Source: Tolypothrix sp. PCC 7712
GTDB lineage: Bacteria > Cyanobacteriota > Cyanobacteriia > Cyanobacteriales > Nostocaceae
Length of the DNA: 64,000 nucleotides
Direction of reading: 5' to 3'
NCBI RefSeq assembly: GCF_025860405.1
Contig: NZ_CP063785.1
Location: forward strand, 5,829,390-5,893,389
Positions 8,637 through 16,501 of this stretch are shown piece by piece. The position numbers and the translations under genes were made by a program. Within the stretch, counting starts at the first letter, position 1; the number at the start of each line of letters is the position of its first letter. Under the pieces are notes generated by a model. The model did no database searches, was not told the origin of the DNA, and saw only the letters and a list, made by a program, of their open reading frames with translations.

Positions 8637-9928
8637 GGAGGTTATGGGAAGACTGGTCAGATTCTCTCGGTGAAAAATGGGAAGTAACAGGTGTTCCATC
8701 TCAAACTAGATTTTACCGCGAAAATGTTTTACCAATATTCGATCGCAGCGACAGAGAAAAGGCTTTTGTAATTATTTCCGATGCATTACGCTACGAAGTT
8801 GCCAAGGAACTCGAAGAAGTCATTAAAAAAGAATTACGGGGTGACGCAAATCTAAATGCACAATTAGGTGTTTTACCCAGCGTTACCCGTTTGGGAATGG
8901 CAGCATTATTACCAGGGGTAAAGTTAGAATTAGTACCTAAAAATGGTGATGTCAAAGTAGATGGAATGAGTACAAAAGGTTCCTTAACTCGACAAAAATT
9001 GCTGATTCAAAATAGTAAAGTTGAAGCAACAGTAATTGATGCTGGTGATTTATTAGCAATGACAAGCGAAGAAGGACGAAATGCTATTTCATCCTACCGC
9101 TTGGTATACATTTATCATAATGTCATCGATGCTATTGGTGACAAACCAGCCAGCGAACGTCAAGTATTTACAGCTTGTGATGATGCAATTCAAGAAATTG
9201 TCCGCTTAGTCAAAAAAATCTGTAATTCTCTTAACGGCACTAATTTATTTATTACCAGCGACCACGGATTTTTATATCAACGTCGTCCTGTCCAAGAAGC
9301 CGAAAAGCGCCCCATTCCTAACAGCGAAGTAATTTTAGAAAGTAAACGTCGCTACCTATTAACCTCAGAAATAATACCAGAACCCAGTTTATTAAACTTT
9401 TCTCTACCCTATGCAGAAAAAACCTTTGCTGTGATTCCTCGCGGCACATTACGCTTTGGCATCCAGGGTGCAGGTTCCCAATTTGTCCACGGTGGGGCAT
9501 CTCTGCAAGAAATTTGTGTACCCATAATTACCTATCACCACAAACGAGCCGCAAAAGATGATGAAGGATTAGCCCGAAAAGTTAACGTGCAAGTGAGTGT
9601 TAGAGAAAGAAGAGTAACGAATAATCGCTTTAGCTTGACACTGGTACAAGCAGATGCAGTGAAAGGAAGATGGCGATCGCGTCAAATAACAGTAGCTTTA
9701 TATCATACCGATAGCAATACACCCATCACCGATGTCAAAAAAATCGAATTGAGCAGTAGCAGTCCCCACCCCAGCGAAAGAGAAAATACCGTCCGTCTGA
9801 CGATCGCAACTTCCAACCCTCCTACCCGTGCCTTATTAATTATCCGCGATGCTGATGATGATAGCGAATTAGTACGGGAAGATTGGACTATTAGCTTGAG
9901 TATTGCTAACGATTTTGGCGATTTTTGA
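8637..9928 (+). pseudogene. pglZ: BREX PglZ phosphatase-like protein, N-terminally truncated
   Basis: PglZ is the alkaline-phosphatase-superfamily component of BREX. About 430 codons remain of a usual 800-900. They include the catalytic-core motif VIISDALRYEVA, the TSDHGFLY metal-site motif, the ASLQEICVPII stretch and the C-terminal beta-sandwich domain through ANDFGDF. The frame is open further left to 8564, but those codons are antisense to the Rpn gene and do not look like PglZ, so the true N-terminus is lost. The stop is 60 bp before the brxL start, as in intact BREX loci. Confidence 0.85.
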
Positions 9929-9952
9929 TAATTTTTGATAATTTTTGATAAA
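9916..9952. repeat. Tandem TTTTTGATAA repeat
   Basis: Three copies of a 10-bp unit (consensus ATTTTTGATA) cover the pglZ stop and the spacer before brxL. It is probably a slippage product. Confidence 0.7.
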
Positions 9953-9988
9953 ACAACTCAAGTACCTCAACACCTGTATCGCTTCCTT

Positions 9989-10771
9989 ATGGATGACCTC
10001 AACCACAAACTCAACAATATTTATTCTGGAAAGGTGGTACGCAAAGACCTAACCAAGCGGATTAAAGAAGGTGCCAACGTACCCGTGTACGTTCTGGAAT
10101 ACCTACTGGGAATGTACTGTGCTACAGATGATGAAGTGACGATCGAGGAAGGTGTTACCCGTGTTAAAAACATCCTCGCCCGTTTAATCCCCCTATGCGA
10201 AAATAATTACAATTGTTGCGAATTAGGTCCCCGTTCCACTGGAAAATCCCACGTTTACAAAGAAGTTTCCCCAAACTCGATTTTGGTTTCCGGTGGTAAA
10301 ACCACAGTAGCCAACCTGTTTTACAATATGTCCACCCGTCGCATCGGTTTGGTGGGTTTATTCGATGTCGTCGCTTTCGATGAAGTTGCTGGTATTAGCT
10401 TCCACGATAACGATGGCGTACAAATCATGAAAGATTACATGGCTTCCGGTTCCTTCGCACGGGGAAAAGCCGAAATTACAGCTACCGCTTCAATGGTATT
10501 TGTAGGCAATATTAACCAAAGCGTTGAATCCTTGGTGAGAACCTCCCACCTACTGGCACCTTTCCCGGAAACAATGATCGATACGGCATTTTTTGACCGC
10601 TTTCACGCATATATTCCCGGTTGGGAAATTCCCAAATTTAGCCCAGAAAACTTTACCAATCAGTACGGCTTTATTGTCGATTATTTAGCCGAGTGGTTGC
10701 GGGAAATGCGTAAACGCAGCTTTGCCGATGCTATCGATCGCTACTTTCGACTAGGTAATAGAGCAGCATAG
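9989..10771 (+). pseudogene. brxL: BREX Lon-like protein BrxL, internally deleted and C-terminally truncated
   Basis: BrxL is an AAA+ Lon-like protein that ends many type 1 BREX operons. The remnant starts correctly (GKVVRKDLTKRIKEGANVPV, LEYLLGMYCATDDE). After RVKNILA it jumps in frame to RLIPLCENNYNCCELGPR, losing roughly 100-150 residues. It keeps the Walker A GPRSTGKSHVYKE and the VVAFDEVAGISF Walker B region, then stops after YFRLGN, losing the Lon-like C-terminus. ATG at 9989 is preferred to TTG at 9935, which lies in the tandem TTTTTGATAA repeat. Confidence 0.85.
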
Positions 10772-11021
10772 GTTGTTTCGGTCATAGGGAAAAACGAAGA
10801 TCGGAAATAGAGCTTCAAACACACAAATACTAACTTTGCACTATTTGTGGAAAAGTATCCAGTATTTCCTTCAGGAAATATATCTATGTCGAAGAAGAAT
10901 CCCCGCACGTGGGCGGAGAGTGTCAATTTATTGATAAGGCGATCGCCTATCTTGAAATAAGCAAGACTTTTACACCACAAGCTGTTGACCACATTATCAT
11001 TTCGGATAATGTCGCTTTCCT

Positions 11022-11336
11022 ATAGCTTGCGATACTCGATATTGCTTCTTTCCGACACCAAATGCCAAGCCCGATTTGTCAGATTATGGGTATCAATCCA
11101 GCCTTTGGTGCTGGAAATACTTTGTCTTCCCTCGTCACACCTTCGGGCTTAATGGATTGTAACAGCCCTGCTAGATTCGGATTTATGGGAAAAGACCGCT
11201 TTTTCGGCGTTTTTAAACCATTTTTACAAACTAAGCCATTTTATGACTCCACCATAGTCGGCTCAAATCGAATTGTCCGGAAATCATCTGTGATATGCTT
11301 CCACTGCAAAGCCACGATTCCGGGGCGATCGCACGT
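11022..11336 (-). pseudogene. Tyrosine recombinase (phage-integrase type), degraded fragment
   Basis: The minus strand reads as part of a tyrosine recombinase catalytic domain, with shifts and stops: ALQWKHITDDFRTIRFEP, then (after a stop) GLKTPKKRSFPINP, LLQSIKPEGVTREDKVFP, and after another frame break RAWHLV and IEYRKL. These match the order of conserved segments between the first catalytic Arg region and the HxxR box in cyanobacterial integrases; the C-terminal Tyr box is not recognisable. A plus-strand open frame over the same bases is a shadow. The relic sits at the edge of the BREX remnant, consistent with a former mobile island. Confidence 0.7.
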
Positions 11337-11497
11337 TTTTTATCCGACCTCACCAAATCGCGTTGCTCCCACAAGCATCTTTGTTGTAATCTGACATGAA
11401 AGCATTGCTGTAGCTGCCATTTGCGCTCAATGATTTGCTGCAGAATTGACCAAACAAATAGTTTATTATGAAAACATATGGATGTAAGTAAAAAGAT

Positions 11498-11836
11498 ATG
11501 GTTAGCTTTAACTCTTTGATCAATGCTTCATATGATAGCTATAATGCGCTAATTGAAAAAAATCAAGATGGTACATTTAGCGCCACCCTCATAGGTTTAT
11601 CAGATTGTAAAAGTATAGGTCAAACGGAAAACGAAGCCATAGAAAAGTTACAAGATATGTTACAAGCGCGTTTGAGTAATTCAAAACTTGTTACTCTACA
11701 AATACAATCTCTTAAAACTGAAAATCCTTGGATAAAGGTAGCAGGGATGTATAAAGATAATCCTCTTTTTGATGAAGTGTTAGCTGAAATAGAAGCCGAA
11801 CGCCAAATAATTAGTGCAGAACAGGAAAAAGATTAG
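11498..11836 (+). CDS. Antitoxin-like protein, HicB-type fold, partner of PIN toxin
   Basis: A 112-residue protein. Residues 13-58 resemble a HicB-like antitoxin domain (YNALIEKNQDGTFSATLIGL, then GQTENEAIEKLQDML), followed by a charged tail (FDEVLAEIEAERQIISAEQ) that probably contacts the toxin. It lies 30 bp upstream of a PIN-domain gene on the same strand, the usual antitoxin-first order. No transmembrane segment. The family assignment is from fold-level similarity and gene order. Confidence 0.65.
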   Translation: MVSFNSLINASYDSYNALIEKNQDGTFSATLIGLSDCKSIGQTENEAIEKLQDMLQARLSNSKLVTLQIQSLKTENPWIKVAGMYKDNPLFDEVLAEIEAERQIISAEQEKD

Positions 11837-11866
11837 AATCAAATTAATATATAGGATTCAAATCAA

Positions 11867-12310
11867 GTGACATTTGTATGGGTGCTAGATACAGACCATT
11901 TATCACTTCTCCAAAGGGGACATCCACTTCTACAACAGCGGATTAATCAAATAAATCCTGAAAATCTAGCCATTACAGTTGTCACACTAGAAGAGCAAAT
12001 GAAAGGATGGCTAAATGTCATTAATAAACATAATGATAAATCTCCACAATCGGAAAATTTAATTATGGCTTACAAAGGGTTAAGGGATTGTATTGAATAC
12101 CTTAACAAGCTCAGAGTTTTAGATTTTGATCGGTCTGCTTACAATTATTATCGAGAATTAATTAACCAAAAAGTTCGGATCGGCACAAGAGATTTACGTA
12201 TTGCAGCTATCACATTGTCTATAAATGGTATTTTAGTAACACGCAATAGTAAAGATTTTGCCAAAGTTCCTAATTTACAACTAGAAGATTGGACAATTAT
12301 GACATTCTGA
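11867..12310 (+). CDS. PIN-domain (VapC-like) toxin
   Basis: A 147-residue PIN-domain ribonuclease. It starts with GTG; the first beta-strand VWVLDTDHLSLLQRG holds the first acidic pair, ITVVTLEEQMKGW the conserved Glu, and TRDLRIAAITLSINGILVTRNSKDF the C-terminal acidic cluster and the T-R-N-x-x-D/F signature. VapC toxins cleave tRNA or the 23S sarcin-ricin loop. It forms a toxin-antitoxin pair with the upstream gene. The same window holds RNAs that mimic such targets at 55-60 kb. Confidence 0.8.
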   Translation: MTFVWVLDTDHLSLLQRGHPLLQQRINQINPENLAITVVTLEEQMKGWLNVINKHNDKSPQSENLIMAYKGLRDCIEYLNKLRVLDFDRSAYNYYRELINQKVRIGTRDLRIAAITLSINGILVTRNSKDFAKVPNLQLEDWTIMTF

Positions 12311-12478
12311 GCTTGAAATAAAAGTTCCTACCGCCGTTTTTTGAAATCTATTAGTTCTATTAATATCTGCCATTATGTGTACAGCAATTACTGACTCAAG
12401 ATTGAACACTAAATCTTGAATATTTGCTACAACTTCTACATCAGGCATATTTTTCAAATAGTAACTTTAGGTAAAAGA
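12311..12478. other. Spacer with short minus-strand frame
   Basis: A minus-strand frame of about 55 codons beginning MPDVEVVANIQDL ends near the toxin stop. I do not recognise it and it may be the remnant of a further small gene. No clear terminator. Confidence 0.25.
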
Positions 12479-13378
12479 ATGTCCGATAAAATTTTGCTCA
12501 TCGGCGTTACTGGTGGAACTGGTGGAAATGTCGTCAAAGGCTTTCTCGAACAGGGTATAACAAACCTGTGTGCCATTACTAGGAAAATTGACCTTAACCG
12601 TCCTTCTCTAGCAAAATTGCATGATGCGGGAGTGGAGTTAGTAGAAGCTAACCTAGATAATGCAGACTCCCTCACCGCCGCTTTTACAGGAGTTGCTGCT
12701 GTTTACTGTCACGCCACATCTGGAGATAGTAGCAAAGCCAATCCTCAAGAAGTGGAAAGAGCAAAACAAGTTGCACAAGCAGCAAAACAAGCTAATATCC
12801 AACATTTTGTTTATAATTCCGCAGGTGGGGCGGAAAGAAATTCTGGTATTCCCCATATCGAGCAAAAATATCAAGTTGAGCAAATTCTCAAAGCTGCTGG
12901 TTTACCCACGACCATGTTACGCGCTTGCTTATTTATGGAGGAGTTTTGGAAAAAATACACGCGTCCTTCTATCCTTAAAGGCATTTTCCCTTTTTCCATT
13001 CAGCCTGACAAACCGCTACATTTAATTACTACTAAAGATATGGGGCGTGTAGCAGCCTATGTAATTCAACATCCTGCTCAATATATTGGGCGAGAATTTG
13101 AGTTAGCTGGTGATGTGCTAACACCCAAACAAATGGCTGAGGCTTTCTCGCAAGCGCAAGGAATAAAAGTTATCCATAAAGAAACACCCGCTTGGATTTT
13201 CTTGTTACTTTGGCAAAAAGAACTATTCAATTTAATTCAGTGGTATCGCCAAAAAGGTTATCAAGCTGATGTTCAGCAATTAAGGAAAGAATTTCCCGGT
13301 ATTTTGACTACATTTAGCGAATTCCTAGCAGAAACTCATTGGAACAATCCAGAGCTTACCTATGAAAATTTATGGTAA
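12479..13378 (+). CDS. NmrA-like / SDR-family NAD(P)-binding protein
   Basis: A 299-residue atypical short-chain dehydrogenase. The N-terminal Rossmann motif ILLIGVTGGTGGNVVKGFL gives the GxxGxxG nucleotide site; HFVYNSAGGAERNSGIPHIEQKYQVEQIL follows the NmrA/YbjT pattern, with the Tyr-Lys pair not in classical SDR spacing. ATG at 12479 is chosen because it directly precedes the Rossmann strand; an upstream extension to 12416 is unlikely. Members act as NAD(P)H-dependent oxidoreductases or redox sensors. No operon partner is evident. Confidence 0.85.
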   Translation: MSDKILLIGVTGGTGGNVVKGFLEQGITNLCAITRKIDLNRPSLAKLHDAGVELVEANLDNADSLTAAFTGVAAVYCHATSGDSSKANPQEVERAKQVAQAAKQANIQHFVYNSAGGAERNSGIPHIEQKYQVEQILKAAGLPTTMLRACLFMEEFWKKYTRPSILKGIFPFSIQPDKPLHLITTKDMGRVAAYVIQHPAQYIGREFELAGDVLTPKQMAEAFSQAQGIKVIHKETPAWIFLLLWQKELFNLIQWYRQKGYQADVQQLRKEFPGILTTFSEFLAETHWNNPELTYENLW

Positions 13379-13793
13379 TGTAAACCGCTAATTTTGTAGG
13401 CAAAGCTTAAATAATACCAATTAAAATCATATTCGCAACACATAAATTCTCTGTAGGGGCACGGCACTAGTAAGATTATTGTATATACCAGAAGATTATG
13501 GATGCCGTGCCCTTACGATGCCGTGCTATTCCCTGTTATCTTAAATGGATTATAACCTGAGACTTGTTTACCCTTTTGCTGTTCTAAGCCTTCTGATAGT
13601 GTATTCTCTACAACACCACAACATAAACTTAAAGTTGCAAATTATCTCTATGCTGATGATTAGCGATCGCAGCGCACTTCTTACTAAGAACTATCCAAAA
13701 TTTAGCAAGATATTCAAAGCGGAAGTCAAAAGTCAAAAGTCAAAAGTCAAAAGTATTTATATATCTGGGCTTTTGACTGTTTGAAACGGTAGC
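13379..13793. repeat. Intergenic repeat region after NmrA gene
   Basis: No gene seen. It holds an imperfect inverted repeat around 13455-13515 (GGGGCACGGCA against TGCCGTGCCC) and a run of AAAAGTC tandem repeats at about 13722-13755, both typical of dispersed repeats in Nostocales. Confidence 0.5.
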
Positions 13794-13816
13794 TTTATTT
13801 ACGCCGTGTTGTACTA
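13794..13816. mobile_element. Solo IS630 terminal repeat remnant
   Basis: TTATTTACGCCGTGTTGTAC followed by TA matches, with one change, the right terminal repeat of the IS630 copy at 47.2 kb including the flanking TA. No transposase is attached, so this is an isolated end left by deletion or a very reduced derivative. Confidence 0.65.
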
Positions 13817-13821
13817 GTTAC

Positions 13822-13911
13822 TTAACAAAAAAACAGAACAATATTTTTGGAGGGGGTTTGGGGGACGCAACCGTCAACCAATCGGGGGTTTGGGGGAGAA
13901 TCCCCCAATTT
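13822..13911 (+). repeat. Dispersed 90-bp GC-skewed repeat, copy 1
   Basis: A block with GGAGGGGGTTTGGGGGACGC followed by two similar arms (GGGGGTTTGGGGGAGAATCC). A near-identical copy in inverse orientation lies at 29929-30014. The copies differ at only a few positions. Neither encodes a protein. It probably folds into a G-rich structure or is a non-autonomous mobile repeat. Confidence 0.75.
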
Positions 13912-14174
13912 ATCTGGCTTCTTTAAGAAGTAACAAATCAATCGCTAATGAGCTTAACTGAACTGTATTGCTATATATAATGAGTCCTTTGAGATGATAA
14001 TTACGAGTCGGGGTTACTTTAGTCTTGATTGACTAAAAAATAGCTGCTAAAAACTTGAGTTTAGGATAACAGAAAATATTCTTCCTTATGAAAGACAGGC
14101 TGATTACCTCTTCCCTGTAATAATTCAAGCAGAATAGAGTTGTGTCCTCATTTGGGTGCGTAAGGAAAAAAACA
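13912..14174. other. Intergenic region before the SMR gene
   Basis: No gene seen. I looked for a guanidine riboswitch because the downstream gene is SugE/Gdx-like. I did not recognise the conserved cores of the ykkC or mini-ykkC classes. Confidence 0.35.
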
Positions 14175-14489
14175 ATGGCTTGGATTTACCTTCTGATTGC
14201 TGGTTTGCTAGAGATGGGATGGGCAATCGGTTTGAAGTATACACAAGGATTTACCAAGCTGGCTCCTAGCGTCGTTACCGTTGCTTGTATGATACTGAGT
14301 TTTGTATTGCTATCAAAAGCACTCCGCACTTTACCAGTGGGTACTGCTTATGCAATTTGGACTGGTATCGGAGCAGTGGGTACGGCTTTGCTGGGTGTAG
14401 TGCTGTTTGGAGAACCTGCTGAGATGAAGCGCTTTTTCTGCATTGGCTTAATTGTTGCAGGTTTGTTGGGGCTGAGGCTTGTTTCTTAA
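14175..14489 (+). CDS. Small multidrug resistance (SMR) exporter, Gdx/SugE type
   Basis: A 104-residue four-helix membrane protein. WIYLLIAGLLEMGWAIGLKY holds the membrane-embedded Glu (residue 13) used for proton coupling, and the pattern LPVGTAYAIWTGIGAVG in helix 3 is the SMR signature. Glu followed by MGWA and the WTGIG sequence favour the guanidinium-exporter (Gdx/SugE) subgroup over EmrE. ATG at 14175 is used; a longer reading from 14142 adds non-conserved residues. It stands alone. Dual topology is expected because no paired gene is present. Confidence 0.88.
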   Translation: MAWIYLLIAGLLEMGWAIGLKYTQGFTKLAPSVVTVACMILSFVLLSKALRTLPVGTAYAIWTGIGAVGTALLGVVLFGEPAEMKRFFCIGLIVAGLLGLRLVS

Positions 14490-14759
14490 CGGTGCAAATT
14501 TGAGATTTTGGGTTCAGCGCTCATTTAACATTATTTTGTCTATTCATTAAGTATTACAGTTAGGCAATTTTCTGTAATCACCTTAACGTTACTAAACTTA
14601 ACGAATCTTCTTTAAGTAATTAACCCTACTATGGTTAGAAAATAGGAATGGCTTGAGTGTTCTACCAACCTCCCCAGAGCAAGATGTAATACCCATCCTC
14701 AAAACTAGCTGCTAAGGCTCAAGTCACTCAAACCCTAGCTGTAATTATGCTGAACCCAA
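14490..14759. other. Intergenic region, no gene seen
   Basis: A+T-rich sequence without a convincing frame or hairpin. It separates the SMR gene from a small hypothetical gene. Confidence 0.35.
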
Positions 14760-15236
14760 ATGTTGAATCAATTTCAAGGGCGAATGCTACTCTCTCATAA
14801 CTTTGATGTTAGTCCTGACACAGTACAAGCCCTCAGTCGGGAAGAATTTGCTGAAGTATTTAAATCAAGCTTGAGTGTCTATGAACAACTACAATGCAGG
14901 TTGGTGAATCATCCTCATTGGACTGTAGAAATTTTGTTCCCTACCAATGAATTTTCGCCGCAGCAAGTTGGCGAACTCTGTGCTAAGGCTTTAGCAGAAA
15001 AACGGCGATCGCAACAATTAAGTGCAGAAACTATTCCACAAATTCTGATTTTAGGTGGTATCAAAACAACTCCCCCTACTAGCGATTCTCCTGATGCTCT
15101 GCAACCAGGAAACTGGGGTGTGGATGTGGTAGAAACTCCCTCTGGTGAAGCATTTTTGCAGAAAATAGCTTGGGATAACACTATTGCCCAGAAACCCGCA
15201 GACAGTGTATTTAAAGTTGAAATAAAGACAGCTTGA
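14760..15236 (+). CDS. Conserved-looking hypothetical protein, 158 aa
   Basis: I do not recognise a domain. The protein is soluble and mixed alpha/beta: FAEVFKSSLSVYEQLQCRLV and QVGELCAKALAEKRRSQQL look like amphipathic helices, and residues 100-125 are Pro/Ser-rich. It is followed, about 130 bp later, by an ankyrin protein and then the phycoerythrin operon on the same strand. No signal peptide. Confidence 0.6.
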   Translation: MLNQFQGRMLLSHNFDVSPDTVQALSREEFAEVFKSSLSVYEQLQCRLVNHPHWTVEILFPTNEFSPQQVGELCAKALAEKRRSQQLSAETIPQILILGGIKTTPPTSDSPDALQPGNWGVDVVETPSGEAFLQKIAWDNTIAQKPADSVFKVEIKTA

Positions 15237-15366
15237 GAAAGTAATTCGTAATTCGTAATTCGTAATTAAAATTAGTACAAACAACCTACCGAGCCAAGAT
15301 GAATGGTGCTTCTGGAACTGCACAATCAGGTAACGTTGTAACTAAGTATTACGAATTACTTAAACA

Positions 15367-16098
15367 ATGGCTTCTCTCAACGAAGATTTGATCCGCGCGA
15401 TCGTTAAAGGTGACACTGCTGCTGTCAAAAGCTTACTAGCCCAGGGCGCAGATGCTAATACTACCGGGGGCGTTACAGCTTTGGGAGCCAGTAATACAGC
15501 ATTGATGTGGGCAGCTACAGAGGGTTATTTCGATATCGTAGAATTACTGCTGGCTCATAATGCTGATGTGAATGTGAAAAATCCCGCAGGCTACACAGCT
15601 TTAATGTTCGCTGCAGAAAGCGATCGCTCTCAAATTGTTTCTCTGCTGCTCGATAGTGGTGCTGATATAGGCGATGCCTTCTGGCAAGACGCTTTGCGTC
15701 TACGCAACTCCTATGAAGAGACTGTATTAATGACAATGGCGCGGCGTGGTCAAACAGATATTGTGCAACGTCTAGTCAAGATGGGTGCTGAGTTAAATGC
15801 CACTAATAAAATCGGTGACACAGCATTATACTTAGCAGCAGACAATGGGCATACCTATACAGTCAAAGCATTAATTGAACTGGGTGCTGAGGTCAATACT
15901 GCCAACATCGGTGGTTGGACTCCTCTGATGATGGCAGCAGCCAGAGGCGATTTAGAAACTATGACGATTTTATTAGCAAATGGCGCAGACTTCCGTCCCA
16001 AGAATCGCTGGGATGCAACAGCATTGAGTGAAGCCCGTAATTCATTTAGATCTGCTCAAGCAGTAGATTTATTAATCAAAGCAGGGGCGACGGAGTGA
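15367..16098 (+). CDS. Ankyrin-repeat protein
   Basis: A 243-residue protein made almost entirely of about six ankyrin repeats (AVKSLLAQGADANTT, NTALMWAATEGYFDIVELLL, GYTALMFAAESDRSQIVSLL, GDTALYLAADNGHTYTVKAL, GWTPLMMAAARGDLETMTIL). No catalytic domain or signal peptide, so it probably acts as a protein-protein interaction module in the cytoplasm. It lies just before the cpeC promoter region on the same strand; a functional link with phycoerythrin is not shown. Confidence 0.9.
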   Translation: MASLNEDLIRAIVKGDTAAVKSLLAQGADANTTGGVTALGASNTALMWAATEGYFDIVELLLAHNADVNVKNPAGYTALMFAAESDRSQIVSLLLDSGADIGDAFWQDALRLRNSYEETVLMTMARRGQTDIVQRLVKMGAELNATNKIGDTALYLAADNGHTYTVKALIELGAEVNTANIGGWTPLMMAAARGDLETMTILLANGADFRPKNRWDATALSEARNSFRSAQAVDLLIKAGATE

Positions 16099-16104
16099 AG
16101 TGGG

Positions 16105-16165
16105 GATTGGGGACTGGGGATGAGGAGGATGAGGGGGATGAGGAGGATGAGGGGGATGAGGGGAA
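16105..16165. repeat. Degenerate GAGGATGAGGGG tandem repeat
   Basis: Several copies of GATGAGGGG/GATGAGGAG in a row after the ankyrin gene, a short tandem repeat of the kind common in Nostocales intergenic regions. Confidence 0.7.
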
Positions 16166-16226
16166 ATAACCATTACCCATTCCCCATTCCCCATTACCCA
16201 ATTTCCCATGCCCATTACAAATAGTT

Positions 16227-16244
16227 TGTGCAAATTGAGTGCAA
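16227..16244 (-). promoter_or_regulatory. L box (RcaC-binding type direct repeat) upstream of cpeC
   Basis: On the minus strand the sequence reads TTGCACT-CAAT-TTGCACA, i.e. the L box TTGCACA-N4-TTGCACA with one mismatch. In Fremyella this element binds the response regulator RcaC; it activates the red-light cpc2 operon and lies in inverse orientation upstream of cpeC, where it contributes to red-light repression. The reverse orientation and position about 260 bp before the cpeC start fit that model. Confidence 0.75.
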
Positions 16245-16257
16245 AATTCTCTCATTT

Positions 16258-16281
16258 CATCAAGATTTACAAATCTTGATG
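16258..16281. promoter_or_regulatory. Perfect inverted repeat between L box and cpeC
   Basis: CATCAAGATT-TAC-AAATCTTGATG forms a near-perfect hairpin or a palindromic protein site 14 bp downstream of the L box. No U-tract follows. It may be an operator in the cpeC promoter or part of the transcribed leader. Confidence 0.55.
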
Positions 16282-16360
16282 TACATCTTTCCGCGCTCAT
16301 AAGAAAATGATCATAACAAAGCGTATAAAACGCCTAAAACCTTGAGCATCTAGGAAATCA

Positions 16361-16384
16361 CAGCTTTCATGCTTATGGAAGCTG
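16361..16384 (+). promoter_or_regulatory. Hairpin in the cpeC 5' leader (candidate attenuator)
   Basis: CAGCTTTCAT and ATGGAAGCTG pair over 10 bp (one G-U) around a GCTT loop, about 120 nt before cpeC. In Fremyella the Cgi system attenuates cpeC expression through a leader stem-loop and an IF3 homologue. This hairpin is the obvious counterpart. A second weaker hairpin (ATCAAT/ATTGAT, about 16405-16423) follows and could alternate with it. Confidence 0.55.
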
Positions 16385-16501
16385 GTAATTTGGGTTGCAA
16401 CAAATCAATCCAAAGAATTGATGAGCCTGGATGAGCAATCTGAAATTTATTTACAAATCGAAACAAATTTCTTAAACTTTCGTTAACAGGAGAAACAATT
16501 A

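Noticed and set aside
8634..8699. N-terminal extension of the second Rpn gene
   Set aside because: The extra codons are antisense to pglZ and absent in the paralog; ATG 8633 gives the shared start MRRD.
11062..11394. Plus-strand 110-codon frame as a gene
   Set aside because: It is antisense to the integrase relic, has no ribosome binding site and no recognisable family; the minus strand gives meaningful segments.
1..13000. CRISPR-associated transposon (CAST)
   Set aside because: TnsAB, TnsC and TniQ are present, but no Cas12k, Cascade gene, CRISPR array or crRNA-like unit was found downstream; the region left of the window is not visible.
13912..14174. Guanidine riboswitch before the SugE/Gdx-like gene
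   Set aside because: The conserved motifs of ykkC, mini-ykkC or guanidine-III RNAs were not recognised.
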